Shown here: piece by piece, positions 8,323-16,332 of the stretch | Layout: every line of letters starts with the position of its first letter | How positions within the stretch are numbered: position 1 is the first letter of the stretch | Assembly: GCF_900167525.1 (NCBI RefSeq) | Contig: NZ_FUZQ01000001.1 | Coordinates: forward strand, 496,001-560,000 | Direction of reading: 5' to 3' | Source: Krasilnikoviella flava | Lineage (GTDB): Bacteria > Actinomycetota > Actinomycetes > Actinomycetales > Cellulomonadaceae | DNA length: 64,000 nucleotides | Notes under the pieces: generated by a model | What the model was told of the DNA's origin: nothing | The model's input: only the letters and a program-made list of their open reading frames with translations | Databases searched by the model: none | Translations under genes and position numbers: made by a program

Positions 8323-9353
8323 GCCGGCACCGCCGTCGTGCGCAGGTTCTCGAGGTCGAGGGCGCCGGTGCCGGCCAGCTCGCTCACCCGGTGCAGGCGC
8401 ACGAAGCGGGGGCCCTCGAAGTCGTCGGCCGTGAGGCCGAACCGGTGGACGTCCTCCCAGATCTGCCGGATCCCGTCCGGCACCGTCCAGTGCGGCGCGG
8501 CGGCCGGCAGCTCGGCGCGGACGCGGGTGAAGTCCACCCGGTAGTTGCGGGTGTCGGCGCCCGCCCCGGCGGCGAACGTCACGGGGGCGCCGGTGATCTC
8601 GCTGACCTGCTCGGCGACCGTGCGGATCTGCACGACGTCTTCGTCCCGGCCCACGTTGAAGGCCCGGTCGTGCACCACCTCGCGGGGCGCCTCGAGCGCG
8701 GCGAGGAAGGCCCGCGCGATGTCCTCGACGTGCACGAGGGGCCGCCACGGCGTGCCGTCGGACGCGAGCCGCACCTCCCCGCGCGTGTACGCCGTGCCGG
8801 TGAGGTTGTTGACCACGATGTCGGCCCGCAGCCGCGGCGACGAGCCGTACGCCGTGGCGTTGCGCAGGAACGTGGGCGAGAAGTCGTCGTCCGCGAGCGC
8901 GGAGAGCCCGCGCTCCGCCTGGATCTTCGACTCCCCGTAGGGGGTGACGGGGTGGAACTCGGCGCCCTCGTCCACGGGCGCGTCGCCCGCCGCCCCGTAG
9001 AGGGAGCACGACGACGAGAACAGGAACCGGGTCACCCCCGCCGCCTTCGCCGCGCGGGCCATGCGCACGGCGCCGTCGGTGTTCACGGAGAACGTCGCCT
9101 GCGGGTTGAGGTGGCCCAGCGGATCGTTGGAGATGGCCGCGAGATGGATCACGGCGTCGAACCCGGCGAGGTCCTCGGGCCGCGCGTCCCGGACGTCGCC
9201 GGTGCGCTGCTCGTACCCCGTCACCGGCGGCCCGAAGTCGCAGCCGTCGTACCACCCGGCGTCCAGGCCCACCACCTCGTGGCCTGCCGCCTGCAGGAAC
9301 GGCACCAGCACCGCGCCCACGTACCCTCGGTCGCCATCGACGAGCACTCGCAT
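8319..9353 (-). CDS. NAD-dependent epimerase/dehydratase (extended SDR)
   Basis: 344 residues. The N-terminal Rossmann motif is GDRGYVG (Gly7, Gly10, Gly13), followed by the catalytic pair Tyr139-xxx-Lys143 in PYGESK and an upstream serine-rich strand SSSCSLYG. Extended SDRs of this kind act on nucleotide sugars as 4,6-dehydratases, 4-epimerases or 4-reductases. With a C-methyltransferase directly downstream, reduction of the 4-keto group after methylation is the most likely job, as in branched deoxysugar pathways; a dehydratase role is less likely because a DE catalytic pair is not evident. First gene of operon 9353-5813. Confidence 0.82.
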   Translation of the reverse strand: MRVLVDGDRGYVGAVLVPFLQAAGHEVVGLDAGWYDGCDFGPPVTGYEQRTGDVRDARPEDLAGFDAVIHLAAISNDPLGHLNPQATFSVNTDGAVRMARAAKAAGVTRFLFSSSCSLYGAAGDAPVDEGAEFHPVTPYGESKIQAERGLSALADDDFSPTFLRNATAYGSSPRLRADIVVNNLTGTAYTRGEVRLASDGTPWRPLVHVEDIARAFLAALEAPREVVHDRAFNVGRDEDVVQIRTVAEQVSEITGAPVTFAAGAGADTRNYRVDFTRVRAELPAAAPHWTVPDGIRQIWEDVHRFGLTADDFEGPRFVRLHRVSELAGTGALDLENLRTTAVPA

Positions 9354-9466
9354 GGTCCGTCCCCCGTCGTCGTCCGGCCGGCCCGACGGGCTGGGGAGCC
9401 CCGAGCCGGTGGCTTCTCAGCCGCCTCGACGCTAACCAGCGGGCGCCTCCCACCGTGAGGGTTGCC

Positions 9467-9495
9467 CGGGGTGAAAAGCCTCGTCACCCGGGTGA
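9467..9495 (+). promoter_or_regulatory. Shared polysaccharide-cluster motif, copy B, plus palindrome
   Basis: At 9467-9481 the plus strand reads CGGGGTGAAAAGCCT, a 12/15 match to the motif upstream of 5093 and 19300. It is followed at 9484-9495 by the perfect palindrome TCACCCGGGTGA. The pair sits 54-82 nt upstream of the ATG at 9549, in the 195-bp gap separating the divergent operons. Likely operator or promoter for the rightward operon. Confidence 0.5.
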
Positions 9496-9548
9496 TTCCG
9501 CGCCTGCGGCGTTCCGCGCCCGCACCCCGGCGGCGAGGATCGGGAACC

Positions 9549-11576
9549 ATGAGGGTCCTGCGCATCTCCCACAGCGCGGTGGTCGACGCCTGGCGCGGCC
9601 GCGAGGTCGAGCTGCGCCGGCACGGCGATCACGTCCGCGTCCTCACGGCCGCCGTCTGGGACGAGGGCGGCCGGGACGTCCGCCCCTCGCCGGCGCCCGA
9701 CGAGGAGCTCGAGACCGCACGGACCCTCGGCCGCCACCCCGCCCTCTTCCTCTACGACCCGCGGGCGCTGTGGCGGGTGCTCGGCGAGCCGTGGGACGTG
9801 CTCGACATCCACGAGGAGCCGGTCGCGCTCGCCACCGCCGAGATCCTGGGCCTGCGCGCGGTGCGGCGGTTCGTCGACGCCGCGCGCGGGCGCCGCGCCC
9901 GCCCCGCGCCCTACCTGCTCTACTCCGCGCAGAACCTGCTCAAGCGGTACCCGTGGCCGTTCCGCGCGCTCGAGGCCGCCGCGCTGCGCGGCGCCGCCGC
10001 CGTCGTCACGTGCAACCACGACGCCGCCCGCATCGTGCGCTACAAGGGGGCCCGGGGCCTGGTGCAGCGCATCCCCCTCGGCCTGGACACGACGCGCTTC
10101 ACGCCGTCGACGGCGCGGGCCGACGACCCGGCACCGGGCCGGGTGCGCGTCGGGTACGCGGGGCGCCTCACCACCCAGAAGGGGGTGGACGTGCTGCTCG
10201 CGGCCGTCGCCCGGGACGAGTCCCTGGGGCTCGTGGTGGCGGGCGCCGGCCCGGAGGAGGTACGGCTGCGGCGGGCCGCCGCCCCGCTGGGCGACCGGGT
10301 GACCTTCCTCGGCCCGCTGGACACCGACGACCTCCCCGCGTTCTACCGCGGGCTGGACGTGCTCGTCGTGCCGTCGGTGGAGACGCCCGGGCTCGCCGAG
10401 CAGTTCGGCCGGGTCGTGGTGGAGGCGATGGCGTGCGGCACGCCCGTGGTGGCGACCCGGGTCGGCTCCGTCCCGGACGTCGTCGCCGGCGCCGGCGTCC
10501 TCGTGGCGCCGGGCGACCCGGCGGCGCTGCTGGACGGCATCCGGCAGGCGACGCGGCCGCAGACCGCGCGCGTGCTGCGCCTGGCCGGGCTCGACCGGGC
10601 CCGGGAGTGCTCGTGGCCGGAGGTCGCCGGGCGGTACCGCGCGGTCTACGCGGCGTGCCGCGGCACGACGACGGACGACCACGGCGTCACCGCGCGCGGT
10701 GGCGCGGACCACCGGCCGGCGCCCCGCATCGAGGTCGTCGTCGTCGCCTACGGCCGCCCGGAGCTGCTGCGCGCCGCGCTCGAGCCGCTGGCCGGCACGT
10801 TCCCTCTGACGGTCGTCGACAACTCGTCCGACCCGCGGCACCGCGCGATCACCGAGGCCTGCGGCGGCGTCTACCACGACCCGGGGCGCAACCTCGGGTT
10901 CGCCGCGGCGGTCAACATGGCGCTCGCGCACCGGCAGGACCCGGGGGCCGACGTGTTCCTGCTCAACCCGGACGCCGTCGTCGGGCCGGACGCCGTCGCG
11001 GCGCTCCACGACGCCCTGCACGCGGACCCCGGCCTCGCGAGCGTCGGCCCGGCCCAGGTCGACGGCGACGGACGGCCCGGCCGCGTGGTCTGGCCGTTCC
11101 CCTCCCCCGCCCGGGCCTGGCTCGAGGCCGCCGGCCTGGGCCGGTTCCGGATCCCGGGGGAACGCTCCTTCGTGATCGGGTCGGCCCTGCTGGTCCGCGC
11201 CGAGGCGCTGCGCAGCGTGGGCGCCCTCGACGAGCGGTTCTTCCTCTACGCCGAGGAGACCGACTGGGCCTACCGGGCCGACCGGCGCGGCTGGCGGCAC
11301 GCCGTCGTGGAGACCACGAAGGTCCTGCACGAGGGCGCCGGCACGAGCACCGACGACCGGGTGCGGGAGCTGCACTTCCACGCCTCGCAGGAGCGGTACC
11401 TGCGCAAGCACTACGGTGCGGCGGGGTGGGCCGCCGCCCGCGCCGCGCTCGTCGCGGGCGCGGCGCTGCGGTCCGCCGCGCTCCGCGGCCCTGGCCGGCG
11501 GCACGCGCAGCGCCGGCTGCGCACCTACCTCGGCGGGCCCACGGCGCTGGAGGGCCGCGAGGTGGCGGCCTCGTGA
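9549..11576 (+). CDS. Bifunctional glycosyltransferase, GT4-GT2 fusion
   Basis: 675 residues with two transferase domains. Residues about 1-375 form a GT4-type (GT-B) domain with GYAGRLTTQKGVDVLL and the EQFGRVVVEAMACGTPVV loop. Residues from about 392 form a GT2-type (GT-A) domain of the rhamnosyltransferase/GlfT-like branch, with VVVAYGRPELLRAAL, LLNPDAVV and EETDWAYRADRRGW. A linker near 370-390 separates them. One polypeptide could add two consecutive sugars. The ATG at 9549 is preferred over upstream starts because GT4 homology begins immediately (MRVLRISHSAV) and a purine-rich GAGGATCGGGAA precedes it. First gene of the rightward operon. Confidence 0.85.
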   Translation: MRVLRISHSAVVDAWRGREVELRRHGDHVRVLTAAVWDEGGRDVRPSPAPDEELETARTLGRHPALFLYDPRALWRVLGEPWDVLDIHEEPVALATAEILGLRAVRRFVDAARGRRARPAPYLLYSAQNLLKRYPWPFRALEAAALRGAAAVVTCNHDAARIVRYKGARGLVQRIPLGLDTTRFTPSTARADDPAPGRVRVGYAGRLTTQKGVDVLLAAVARDESLGLVVAGAGPEEVRLRRAAAPLGDRVTFLGPLDTDDLPAFYRGLDVLVVPSVETPGLAEQFGRVVVEAMACGTPVVATRVGSVPDVVAGAGVLVAPGDPAALLDGIRQATRPQTARVLRLAGLDRARECSWPEVAGRYRAVYAACRGTTTDDHGVTARGGADHRPAPRIEVVVVAYGRPELLRAALEPLAGTFPLTVVDNSSDPRHRAITEACGGVYHDPGRNLGFAAAVNMALAHRQDPGADVFLLNPDAVVGPDAVAALHDALHADPGLASVGPAQVDGDGRPGRVVWPFPSPARAWLEAAGLGRFRIPGERSFVIGSALLVRAEALRSVGALDERFFLYAEETDWAYRADRRGWRHAVVETTKVLHEGAGTSTDDRVRELHFHASQERYLRKHYGAAGWAAARAALVAGAALRSAALRGPGRRHAQRRLRTYLGGPTALEGREVAAS

Positions 11577-12976
11577 GCGCCGCCGGGCGCCGGGTCGCCC
11601 TCCCCACCGGCCTCCGCGCCGGCCTGTGGACGACGACCCGCGCCACCACCTGGGCGGCCGTCCTCGTGGTCGCCGTCCTCGGTGTCACGTACGTGCTCGC
11701 CCACGACCTCACGCTCGGGGTGGCCGCCGCGACCCTCGTCGCCCTCGCCGGTGTCACCCTCTACGACCCGTCGCTCGTGCCGGTGGTCGCGATGCCCGCG
11801 TTCGTCGTCTCCGACCGGATCGGCGGCGACAGCCTGAACATGACGCTCAGCGACGTGGCGCTGTTCGGCGCGTTCTGGGTGGCCCTCCTCTTCTCGCCAC
11901 GCCCCTTCACCCCCGCGCTGCGGTCGATGCTGTGGCTCTCGGCGATCTATCAGCTCGCCTCCCTGTTCGCCGTCGTCGCCACGCCCTTCCGCCAGAACAC
12001 GGTCGAGTGGTTCCACGCCTGGGTCCTAGTCGGTGGAGCGCTCGTCGTCGGCTGGGCGGTGGGCCGGTCCGGGCGCGCGACGCTCGGGCTGACGCTCCTC
12101 ACCCTCGCCACCCTGGTGGTCGCGCTGAACGCCTGCGCGCTGGCCGCGGTGCAGCTCGCCCAGGGCGACGTGTCGCCGGTCTACCCGAACTGGCCGCTCG
12201 CGATGCACAAGAACCTCGCGGGCCCGATCTTCATGTCGGTCGCGCTCGTCGCGTTCGTCCGGCAGCCCTGGCTGCACTGGCCGGCGTGGTTCCGCATCCC
12301 CGCGTTCTACGTGCTCGTGCTCGGCCTGATGGCCGTGCAGTCCCGGCAGGCGATCGTCGGCCTCGGCGTCGGCCTGATCGTCCTCGCGCTGCGCGCGGGC
12401 CACGGCCGCCACTGGTCCCCGATCCTCATGCTGCTCACCATGGCCCCGGCGGCGATCTTCGTCGCGAGCCGGGTCCAGGACGACCTCTCCGGCGACGACC
12501 CGTTCAACTCCACGGCGTTCCGCGTCGCGGGGATCGCGGGCGGCTTCGACGTCTGGCGGGAGAACCCGTGGTTCGGCGCCGGCCTGCGGTGGTGGAGCTC
12601 CGGGCCCGTGGCCGGGTTCCAGCCGCCCAACGCGGTCGCGGAGGTGCTGTCCTCCGTCGGCGTCGTCGGCCTCGCGGGGTTCGCGGTCCTCATGCTGGGC
12701 ACCCTGGTGGTCGCGTGGCGGATGGACCGCCGGTTCGGCACGCTCGCCGTCGCGCTGCTCGCGTCCCGCCTCGTCGCGAGCCAGTTCGACCAGTTCTGGG
12801 TCTCGATCATCGTGTCCCTGCCGTTCCTGCTGGTGGGCGTGTGCCTGGGGGCGGAGGGACTCGACAGGCAGTCGGGCACCCGCGACGTCCGGCACGGACA
12901 GGTCGGCGGGGACGCGCCGCCGCCGAACGTGCCGAGCCCCCGCTCGGACGCGGCGCTGCAGACGGAGGCGTCATGA
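11573..12976 (+). CDS. Wzy-like polysaccharide polymerase / O-antigen ligase family membrane protein
   Basis: 467 residues with roughly ten to twelve hydrophobic segments. The periplasm-facing loop around residues 300-370 (FRVAGIAGGFDVWRENPWFG followed by GLRWW) carries the Wzy_C-like WxxxPxxGxG pattern of O-antigen ligases and polymerases. Such proteins polymerise or transfer lipid-linked repeat units on the outer face of the membrane. The C-terminal 50 residues are hydrophilic and low in complexity. GTGA overlap with the GT fusion upstream and ATGA overlap with the GT4 downstream. Confidence 0.8.
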   Translation: MSAAGRRVALPTGLRAGLWTTTRATTWAAVLVVAVLGVTYVLAHDLTLGVAAATLVALAGVTLYDPSLVPVVAMPAFVVSDRIGGDSLNMTLSDVALFGAFWVALLFSPRPFTPALRSMLWLSAIYQLASLFAVVATPFRQNTVEWFHAWVLVGGALVVGWAVGRSGRATLGLTLLTLATLVVALNACALAAVQLAQGDVSPVYPNWPLAMHKNLAGPIFMSVALVAFVRQPWLHWPAWFRIPAFYVLVLGLMAVQSRQAIVGLGVGLIVLALRAGHGRHWSPILMLLTMAPAAIFVASRVQDDLSGDDPFNSTAFRVAGIAGGFDVWRENPWFGAGLRWWSSGPVAGFQPPNAVAEVLSSVGVVGLAGFAVLMLGTLVVAWRMDRRFGTLAVALLASRLVASQFDQFWVSIIVSLPFLLVGVCLGAEGLDRQSGTRDVRHGQVGGDAPPPNVPSPRSDAALQTEAS

Positions 12977-13998
12977 GGATCACCCACGTCGTCGTGACCG
13001 ACGCGTTCGCCGGGGTCGAGGCCCACGTCGCCCGGCTCGCCAGGGCCCAGGCCGACGCGGGGCACGACGTCGCCGTGGTCGGCGGTGCCGCGGCCTCGAT
13101 GTCCGGTGCCGCCGGTGACGCCGTCGAGCTCCGGCCGGGCACCACCGTGGCCGAGGCCCGCCGGTCGCTCGCCGAGGGAGCCCGGCCCGACGTCGTGCAC
13201 GCCCACATGACGGCGGCCGAGACCGCGGCCTGCCTCTGGGCACCGGTGCTCGCACGGCGTGTGCCGCTCGTCGTCACGCGGCACTTCGCCCTCGTCCGCG
13301 GCCGCAGCCTCGCCGGCCGAGCCGTCGCGCACGTCATCCGCCGGACGGTGGCCGCGCAGATCGCGATCAGCCGGTACACGAGGGAGCGGATCGACGGTCC
13401 CAGCGAGGTGATCGTCGCGGGCGTCGAGGAGCGGCCCCACCCGCGCGTCTCCGCGCTCAGGTCGCCCGTGGTGCTCGTCGCGTCCCGCCTCGAGCCGGAG
13501 AAGCACGTGGACGCCGGCGTCCGCGCCTTCGCCGCGTCGGGCCTCGCCATCGCCGGCTGGCGGCTTCGGATCGCCGGGTCGGGCTCGCTCGAGGTCGCGA
13601 CCAAGGAGCTGGTGGCCAGGTTCGGGCTCGACCGCGCCGTCGACCTGCTCGGGCACCGCAGCGACGTCGCCGCCCTGATGGCCGACGCGTCGATCTTCCT
13701 CGCCCCGACCCCCGGCGAGCACTTCGGGCTCAGCGTGCTCGAGGCGATGGCGAGCGGCGTCCCGGTGGTGGCGGACGGCTCCGGCGGGCACGTCGAGTCG
13801 CTCGGCCGCGCCGGGGGTCCCGGCCTGTACGCCACGGGCGACGCCGACGACGCGGGGCGGCGGCTGCGTGCCCTCGCCGAGGACCCCGCGCTGCGCGACC
13901 GCTACGGCGCCGCCCTGCAGGCCCGGCAGCGGGCCGAGTTCTCCCTCGCCCACCAGGCCGCCGCCACCGAACGCGTGTACCGGGACGTGCTGCCGTGA
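12973..13998 (+). CDS. Family 4 glycosyltransferase
   Basis: 341 residues, GT-B fold. The N-terminal domain opens with ITHVVVTDAFAGVEAHV (donor/acceptor cleft of GT4). The C-terminal domain holds VVLVASRLEPEKHVDAGV and the EHFGLSVLEAMASGVPVV loop near residues 247-264, whose two glutamates bind the nucleotide sugar in this family. No membrane segment; probably peripheral on the inner membrane face. Coupled to both neighbours by 4-bp overlaps. Donor specificity unknown. Confidence 0.87.
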   Translation: MRITHVVVTDAFAGVEAHVARLARAQADAGHDVAVVGGAAASMSGAAGDAVELRPGTTVAEARRSLAEGARPDVVHAHMTAAETAACLWAPVLARRVPLVVTRHFALVRGRSLAGRAVAHVIRRTVAAQIAISRYTRERIDGPSEVIVAGVEERPHPRVSALRSPVVLVASRLEPEKHVDAGVRAFAASGLAIAGWRLRIAGSGSLEVATKELVARFGLDRAVDLLGHRSDVAALMADASIFLAPTPGEHFGLSVLEAMASGVPVVADGSGGHVESLGRAGGPGLYATGDADDAGRRLRALAEDPALRDRYGAALQARQRAEFSLAHQAAATERVYRDVLP

Positions 13999-15179
13999 AC
14001 CCGGCCCGGGAGACCGTCGTCGGCCCCGACCTCGTCGTCGTGTCGCTCGAGCCGTGGGACCACGTCTGGCGGCGCAACCAGCACCTCGTCGCGGGGCTCC
14101 TGCGCGAGCGCCCGTCGGCGCGGGTGCTCTTCGTCGAGCCGGTCGGCGACCCCCTGCACGCGATCACCCGCGGCGCGTGGCCGCGGCCCGGGCGGGGGCT
14201 GCGGCCCGCCCCCGACGTCGAGGGGGTCGGCCCCCGCCGGCTGTGGCTCCTCGAGCCGACCAAGCTGCTCCCCCGGCGGGTCGCCCCGCACGGCGACGAG
14301 CGGCGCGCGGCCGTCGTCGTCCGCGCCGCGCGCCGCCTCGGGCTGGCGCGGCCGGTGCTGTGGGTCAACGACCCCTACGGCGCCACCCTGGCCCGCGTCA
14401 GCGGCTGGCCGACCCTGTACGACGTCACCGACGACTGGACCGCCGCGTCGCGCGGCTCGGCCGAGTCGCGACGCGTCCTGGACGGCGACCGGTACCTCGT
14501 GGAGCACGCCGCCACCGTCACCGTCTGCTCGCCCACCCTGGCGGCCCGCAAGGCCGACGCCCGCTCGGTCGTGCTCGTGACCAACGGCGTCGACGTCGAG
14601 CGGTACCGGCGCCCCGTCCCCCGCCCGGCGGACCTGCCGGCCGGCGGCACGGCCGTCTACGTCGGCACGCTGCACGCCGACCGGCTCGACGTCGCGCTGT
14701 GCGAGGAGACCGCCCGCGCGCTCGACGGCGTCGGCACGCTGGTGCTCGTCGGCCCGGTCGCGCTGGAGCGCCCCGACGTCGACCGGCTGCGCCGCGCGGG
14801 CGTGGCGGTGCTCGGCGCCCGGCCGTTCGACGAGGTGCCCGCGTACCTGCAGCACGCCGAGGCGCTCGTCGTCCCGCACGTCGTCGACGAGTTCACCGAC
14901 AGCCTCGACCCGCTCAAGCTCTACGAGTACCGGGCGGTGGGGCGGCCCGTCGTGTCGACCCCGGTGGCGGGCTTCCGCGACACGAGCGACCCGCGCGTCG
15001 CCGTCGCCGGGCGGGAGGACTTCGCCGCCGCCGTGCGCGACGCGCTCACCGTCCCCGCGCCCGCCCCGGCCACCGCGGAGGACGCCGGCGCCGAGCCGAT
15101 CCCCAGCTGGACGCGCCAGGTCGCCCTCATGTCCGACGTCGTCGACGCCGTCCTGCCACCCGCTCCCACACCTCGGTGA
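13995..15179 (+). CDS. Glycosyltransferase, GT4-like (TuaH type)
   Basis: 394 residues. The N-terminus (LVVVSLEPWDHVWRRNQHLV) and the middle PTLYDVTDDW segment are typical of the TuaH/GT-B proteins seen in teichuronic acid and exopolysaccharide loci. The C-terminal motif SLDPLKLYEYRAVGRPVVST (about 297-316) is the family's equivalent of the E-x7-E loop. It starts with GTG overlapping the upstream stop as GTGA. Its 3' end overlaps by 53 bp the convergent glycosyltransferase gene, so the two operons terminate into each other without a spacer. Confidence 0.82.
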   Translation: MNPARETVVGPDLVVVSLEPWDHVWRRNQHLVAGLLRERPSARVLFVEPVGDPLHAITRGAWPRPGRGLRPAPDVEGVGPRRLWLLEPTKLLPRRVAPHGDERRAAVVVRAARRLGLARPVLWVNDPYGATLARVSGWPTLYDVTDDWTAASRGSAESRRVLDGDRYLVEHAATVTVCSPTLAARKADARSVVLVTNGVDVERYRRPVPRPADLPAGGTAVYVGTLHADRLDVALCEETARALDGVGTLVLVGPVALERPDVDRLRRAGVAVLGARPFDEVPAYLQHAEALVVPHVVDEFTDSLDPLKLYEYRAVGRPVVSTPVAGFRDTSDPRVAVAGREDFAAAVRDALTVPAPAPATAEDAGAEPIPSWTRQVALMSDVVDAVLPPAPTPR

Positions 15180-16332
15180 CGGCCCGCGCGGTCTCGCGGG
15201 CGGGAAACCGGCGGGTCGCGTCGTCGTATGCCGCCCGGGCCCGCCGCTCGGCGCCGCCCGGGTCGTCCAGCACGGTCAGGAGCCCGGCGGCGAGCGCCTC
15301 CGGGTCGCCCGGCGGCACGAGCACGCCCAGGTCCCGGCCCAGCGGCCGGACGATCTCCGGGACCCCGCCGGCGTCGGTCGCCACCACGGGGACCCCGCGC
15401 ACCATCGCCTCGACGACCACCTGGCCGAACGGCTCCGGGACGGGCGAGGCGTGCACGCACACCGACAACCGGTCGAGCTCGGCGGCCGGGTCGTCGCTGA
15501 ACCCGACCACGTCCACGGCGCCGCGCAGCCCGAGCCGGCCGATCTCCGCGTCGACGGCCACCGCGTAGTCGTCGGCGCCGAAGAGCGCTCCCCCGACCAG
15601 GCGGAAGCGCACGTCGGGGCGGCGGTCGAGCACCGTGCGCGCCGCGCGGACCAGCTCCAGCTGGCCCTTGGTGGGGCTGATCCGGCCGACCAGGCCCACC
15701 ACCGGGAGCTCCGGCGGCACCCGCGCCTCGAAGGTGGCGACCGCCTGCTCGGGCGCGTAGCCGGGGTGGACGACGGTCAGGTCGCGCACCCCCGGCAGCG
15801 TCCCGGCGGTCGCCCGCGAGTTCGCGACGACGGCCCGTGGGCCGCGGCGGGCCAGCGCGCGCAGCAGCCGGACGGCGGTCGAGGGAAGGTAGTCGGGGGC
15901 GACCCGGTCGTGCACGTGCCACACCACCGGCACCCGGCACCACCGGGCCGCGAGGAGCCCCACGACGTCGGCGCGCAGCGAGTTGGTGTGCACCACGTCG
16001 GCGTCCGCGCGACGGAGCACGCCGGCCACCCGGACCACGAGCCGCACGGTCTCACCCACCGCGAGCACGGCTCGCCAGGAGCCGGCGAGCGCGTGCCGGT
16101 CCATGACGCGCGACCGCGCCCCCGCCCGGACCACCACGGTCCGCACGCCCGCCGCCCGCAGCCTGGCCACGAACGGGCCGTCGTCCAGCACGATCGCCCG
16201 GAGCTCGACGCGTCGCGGGTCGAGCTCCGCGGCGAGCCGGAGCAGCGCCAGCTCCCCGCCGCCCAGCGCCGCGGTGTGGTCGACGACGACCACGCGCAGG
16301 GGCCCCTCCCTGCCGCCCCGGCGGGCGGTCAC
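15127..16332 (-). CDS. Family 4 glycosyltransferase
   Basis: 401 residues, GT-B fold. The N-terminal VVVVDHTAALGGGELALLRL is the glycine-rich donor loop, VVGLVGRISPTKGQLELV starts the C-terminal domain, and EPFGQVVVEAMVRGVPVV near residue 300 is the nucleotide-sugar loop. GTG start overlapping the stop of the Wzz-like gene as GTGA. Last gene of the operon 19300-15127, so it probably builds the same polymer as the chain-length regulator upstream. Acceptor and donor unknown. Confidence 0.87.
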   Translation of the reverse strand: MTARRGGREGPLRVVVVDHTAALGGGELALLRLAAELDPRRVELRAIVLDDGPFVARLRAAGVRTVVVRAGARSRVMDRHALAGSWRAVLAVGETVRLVVRVAGVLRRADADVVHTNSLRADVVGLLAARWCRVPVVWHVHDRVAPDYLPSTAVRLLRALARRGPRAVVANSRATAGTLPGVRDLTVVHPGYAPEQAVATFEARVPPELPVVGLVGRISPTKGQLELVRAARTVLDRRPDVRFRLVGGALFGADDYAVAVDAEIGRLGLRGAVDVVGFSDDPAAELDRLSVCVHASPVPEPFGQVVVEAMVRGVPVVATDAGGVPEIVRPLGRDLGVLVPPGDPEALAAGLLTVLDDPGGAERRARAAYDDATRRFPARETARAVTEVWERVAGRRRRRRT

